DNA from: an uncultured Lachnospiraceae bacterium
Lineage (GTDB): Bacteria > Bacillota > Clostridia > Lachnospirales > Lachnospiraceae
Length of the DNA stretch: 43,817 nt
Direction of reading: 5' to 3'
Assembly (NCBI GenBank): GCA_945919075.1
Contig: CAMEIX010000024.1
Coordinates: forward strand, 1-43,817
The position numbers were made by a program, and so were the translations under genes. The notes below the pieces were generated by a model. It saw only the letters and a list, made by a program, of their open reading frames with translations, had not been told where the DNA came from and did not search any database. Of this stretch, positions 41,890 through 43,817 are shown piece by piece (the first letter of the stretch is position 1; every line of letters begins with the position of its first letter).

Positions 41890-42468
41890 TCAAATCATAT
41901 TCCCACCCTTTACTACCATTAGTGTTTCCGGAATCTTGATTTTGAAATCAACTAAGTTGTACCTATCATAACGCTTTTTTATCTCTCCAACAATACATTT
42001 TTTCTTGTCTTTAAGTGCTTTATGAACATGCTGCATTCTTGTATTTTTCTGCATCAATTGCAAATAATGCTCCTCCAGTAGGATAGGCGAAGGTAATTGA
42101 CAATTCGTTCCTGTTCCAATCGCATAATTAGTTACTACAAAGTAATCTACTTCCTTGGGAATTATTCCAGTATACTCAGTGCCAAAATACTCTTCTAATA
42201 TGTCGTCATGTCCATCAACATATTTCTTTGCCCATTCCAGCTGTGTATATGCCTTTTCCAACATCTCATCCAAATTAGTTATATCTCTTTCAGAATCAAC
42301 CGGAATTTTATACTTTAATTCCAACACCTGTAAATGATTATTATTCTTATCATAAACCAGCATATCCATTGCGGGCCTAATTTTCTGTTCTTTAGTCAAA
42401 TTCTTGGCAACTAAAAATCTTTCTTCTACAATTTCTTTTAGTCTGTTTTTCTGCTCTATTTCGAACAT
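41890..42468 (-). CDS. Fragment of a PD-(D/E)xK nuclease-like protein (C-terminal part)
   Basis: 192 aa from its first ATG, but the same frame is open for about 85 bases upstream and reads ATNALRILAKHQSKLYEKEQ, so the ATG is internal. RPAMDMLVYDKNNNHLQVLE followed by LKYK has the Asp ... Glu-x-Lys layout of PD-(D/E)xK nucleases, with a helix of Glu and Lys on either side. Remaining segments (EEYFGTEYTGIIPKEVDYFV; HYLQLMQKNT) are unrecognised. It probably continues the 122-residue ORF at 42516-42884 through a frameshift. Nuclease activity is inferred from the motif only. Confidence 0.55.
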   Translation of the reverse strand: MFEIEQKNRLKEIVEERFLVAKNLTKEQKIRPAMDMLVYDKNNNHLQVLELKYKIPVDSERDITNLDEMLEKAYTQLEWAKKYVDGHDDILEEYFGTEYTGIIPKEVDYFVVTNYAIGTGTNCQLPSPILLEEHYLQLMQKNTRMQHVHKALKDKKKCIVGEIKKRYDRYNLVDFKIKIPETLMVVKGGNMI

Positions 42469-42515
42469 ATTTTGTTCTTTCTCATATAGTTTAGATTGAT
42501 GCTTTGCTAAAATTC

Positions 42516-42884
42516 TTAAAGCATTAGTCGCCGGTCTTCCATTGCTTCCACTTCAGAAGCATTTATATTTTTAACCAAACTATCTAATAATGCTCTTTCT
42601 TCTGAATGCTTTCGATTCAACGTGTCATATAACTCATGAACTTGATGACTCTCCTCATTTACATAGTCAAACTGTATACTATTTCCAAACGTATTGTAAG
42701 ATACTATATGTTTACTATGATAAAAAGAATATTTAACAAACTCATCATATGCATATGCTAATCCCATTAATTCATACACTTGATTTGCTAATATTTTTTC
42801 ATTATACTCACTTTCATCAGCACAATATTCCGCGCACCACCTACATATCCATTTTAGCGACTCTTTCGATAATGAAGAAGACAA
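42516..42884 (-). pseudogene. Upstream fragment of the same frame-split gene
   Basis: 122 aa. The only usable start is TTG at 42884, directly after a stop in that frame. The peptide is protein-like (SLKWICRWCAEYCADESEYN, YAYDEFVKYSFYHSKHIV) and ends EDRRLML. Beyond the last 40 bases the coding quality moves to the +1 frame, which runs on into the 192-residue ORF. One indel near 42,520-42,555 would join them into a protein of about 330 residues. The N-terminus also appears lost. Confidence 0.5.
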
Positions 42885-43013
42885 TCATCACCAATCACAT
42901 CCTCCGCACAATACCTTCCTAAAACCTCAATATTACTTGTACCTGTAGCAGGGTATTCATAGAACGCATAATCTCCAATTTACACCATCGTAAACTGAGT
43001 GATTTTCCACAGC
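42885..43013 (-). other. Coding-like remnant
   Basis: One minus-strand frame reads DYAFYEYPATGTSNIEVLGR, then YCAEDVIGDDC and a stop, with no start codon or ribosome site. It looks like a scrap of another gene left by rearrangement. Confidence 0.35.
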
Positions 43014-43256
43014 TTATGCTTTTTTCTTTTTAGGTTTTCTCTCCGGTAATTCCGGATACTTCTCTTCCACCATTGCCTGCACCGCAACCCTATCATCCAA
43101 AATGGTCACCGGTAACATAGGTTTTGCACCTTCTGGTGTATGAAATGCTTTTCCCTCGCACGAATTGCAATCATTACACATTTTTTCAAAGCAATAACAC
43201 GCACTACAATTCGTTCCGCAGGCACTTATCCGATCTTTTGATACTCGTCGTACCAA
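43014..43256 (-). CDS. Short Cys-rich protein, DUF3795-like N-terminus
   Basis: 80 aa from a TTG. The first half, ISACGTNCSACYCFEKMCND followed by CNSCEGKAFHTPEG, has the Cys spacing of DUF3795 proteins, which probably bind zinc or an iron-sulfur cluster. The second half (MLPVTILDDRVAVQAMVEEK, then a Lys-rich tail) does not look like the rest of that family and lacks the later Cys motif, so the ORF may be a fusion of two truncated genes. It follows an AraC regulator by 28 bases. Confidence 0.5.
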   Translation of the reverse strand: MVRRVSKDRISACGTNCSACYCFEKMCNDCNSCEGKAFHTPEGAKPMLPVTILDDRVAVQAMVEEKYPELPERKPKKKKA

Positions 43257-43284
43257 GCCTTAATCACCTCAATCGGATGTTGGA

Positions 43285-43817
43285 CTAATTCCCACTCCTT
43301 CTCCTTTGCCTATATTCACTCGGAGAACTTTTATATCTTTCTTTGAATACTCTATTAAATGTTCTTTGGCTCTTAAAACCACTATCTAAACAAATATCCG
43401 TGATTGCATCATTTGTATTTTCCAAGCGTCCAATCACATATCCAATTCTTGCATCATTTAGATACTGGTTAAAATTACAATGAAATGTTTTTGAAAATAT
43501 TCTCGAAACCACATACTTACTCACACCAAGCTCTCTTGCCATGTCTTCAAGTGAAAACGATTTTCTGAAATTTGCAGAAACAAATGCCACCGTACGATAA
43601 ATTAAGTCATCACTACCTACGCAACTTTTATCTATCAGGTTCATCTTTTTTATACATCTAGCCAATATAATCTGAACATATGCCTGCACGACCATTGATT
43701 CTGATTCATTTGTTTTCATAATGGAATTAATAGCATGATACACTTCTGATTCTATGTTTTCTGCTTTTATGACCGGATTTTCAGGAGCATACTTTTGTAT
43801 TTCCTCTGCAAACAATG
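43285..43817 (-). CDS. AraC-family transcriptional regulator (cut by window edge)
   Basis: At least 176 aa, running off the right edge, so the N-terminal sensing domain is incomplete. The two helix-turn-helix motifs are SLEDMARELGVSKYVVSRIF and ITDICLDSGFKSQRTFNRVF, followed by the conserved SPSEYR. DNA binding is intact. The adjacent Cys-rich ORF may be in the same transcript. The inducer is unknown. Confidence 0.92.
   Translation of the reverse strand, partial: LFAEEIQKYAPENPVIKAENIESEVYHAINSIMKTNESESMVVQAYVQIILARCIKKMNLIDKSCVGSDDLIYRTVAFVSANFRKSFSLEDMARELGVSKYVVSRIFSKTFHCNFNQYLNDARIGYVIGRLENTNDAITDICLDSGFKSQRTFNRVFKERYKSSPSEYRQRRRSGN

Noticed and set aside
1..43817. CRISPR arrays, rRNA genes and IS elements
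   Set aside because: No regularly spaced repeats, no rRNA-like sequence and no transposase or terminal inverted repeats were seen.

Overview
The window looks like a chromosome segment of an anaerobic, low-to-moderate GC Clostridia, most likely Lachnospiraceae. This is inferred from gene content: a Trp T-box, a yybP-ykoY-type riboswitch, a Csp-like subtilase, a FeoB-associated Cys-rich peptide and a VTC/DUF4956/DUF4353 cell-surface module. No species-level marker was available.

Region 1 (1 to about 4,000) is the right end of an integrated mobilizable element. It holds a rolling-circle HUH Rep (minus strand), a 51-residue acidic peptide, a short MobV relaxase and a tyrosine integrase. The integrase ends just downstream of the 3' end of an intact tRNA-Leu(CAG), the probable attachment site. 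The left end is outside the window.

Region 2 (4.2 to 9.6 kb): a stand-alone TrpB2-type tryptophan synthase beta chain sits behind a Trp-specific T-box leader. A two-gene GH95 fucosidase/SGNH esterase operon and a divergent class I amidotransferase (peptidase C26) follow.

Region 3 (9.6 to 25 kb) is a long run of minus-strand genes, many overlapping or only tens of bases apart. Read in the direction of transcription they are: VTC polyphosphate-polymerase-like protein, DUF4956 membrane protein, DUF4353 lipoprotein, HtrA protease, NudC, Cys-rich membrane peptide, GNAT, M18 aminopeptidase, Csp-like subtilase, a Tet(M)/EF-G-like GTPase fused to a Rae1/YacP-like NYN nuclease, a membrane-anchored J-like protein with HPE in place of HPD, a short Hsp70 and a DUF2974 lipase-like protein. 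The GTPase-nuclease fusion next to a chaperone pair and proteases is the most striking system here. It suggests a ribosome-directed mRNA cleavage and proteostasis module.

Region 4 (25 to 32 kb): an OmpR-type two-component system lies upstream of the VTC module. An AACCTTAA box occurs in front of both the regulator and the VTC operon. Further along are a CaCA exchanger behind a probable Mn2+ riboswitch, an mnmA/glycosyltransferase/SGNH operon, and a LytTR-PAS regulator.

Region 5 (32 to 38 kb): a 1,967-residue secreted multi-domain surface protein with its own consensus promoter and strong terminator, divergent from the LytTR-PAS regulator.

Region 6 (38 to 43.8 kb) is a decayed accessory zone: a DUF4143-type AAA ATPase, a 57-residue peptide, an unrecognised 316-residue protein, a broken ORF6N gene, a frame-split nuclease-like gene, a chimeric-looking Cys-rich ORF and an AraC regulator cut by the window edge.
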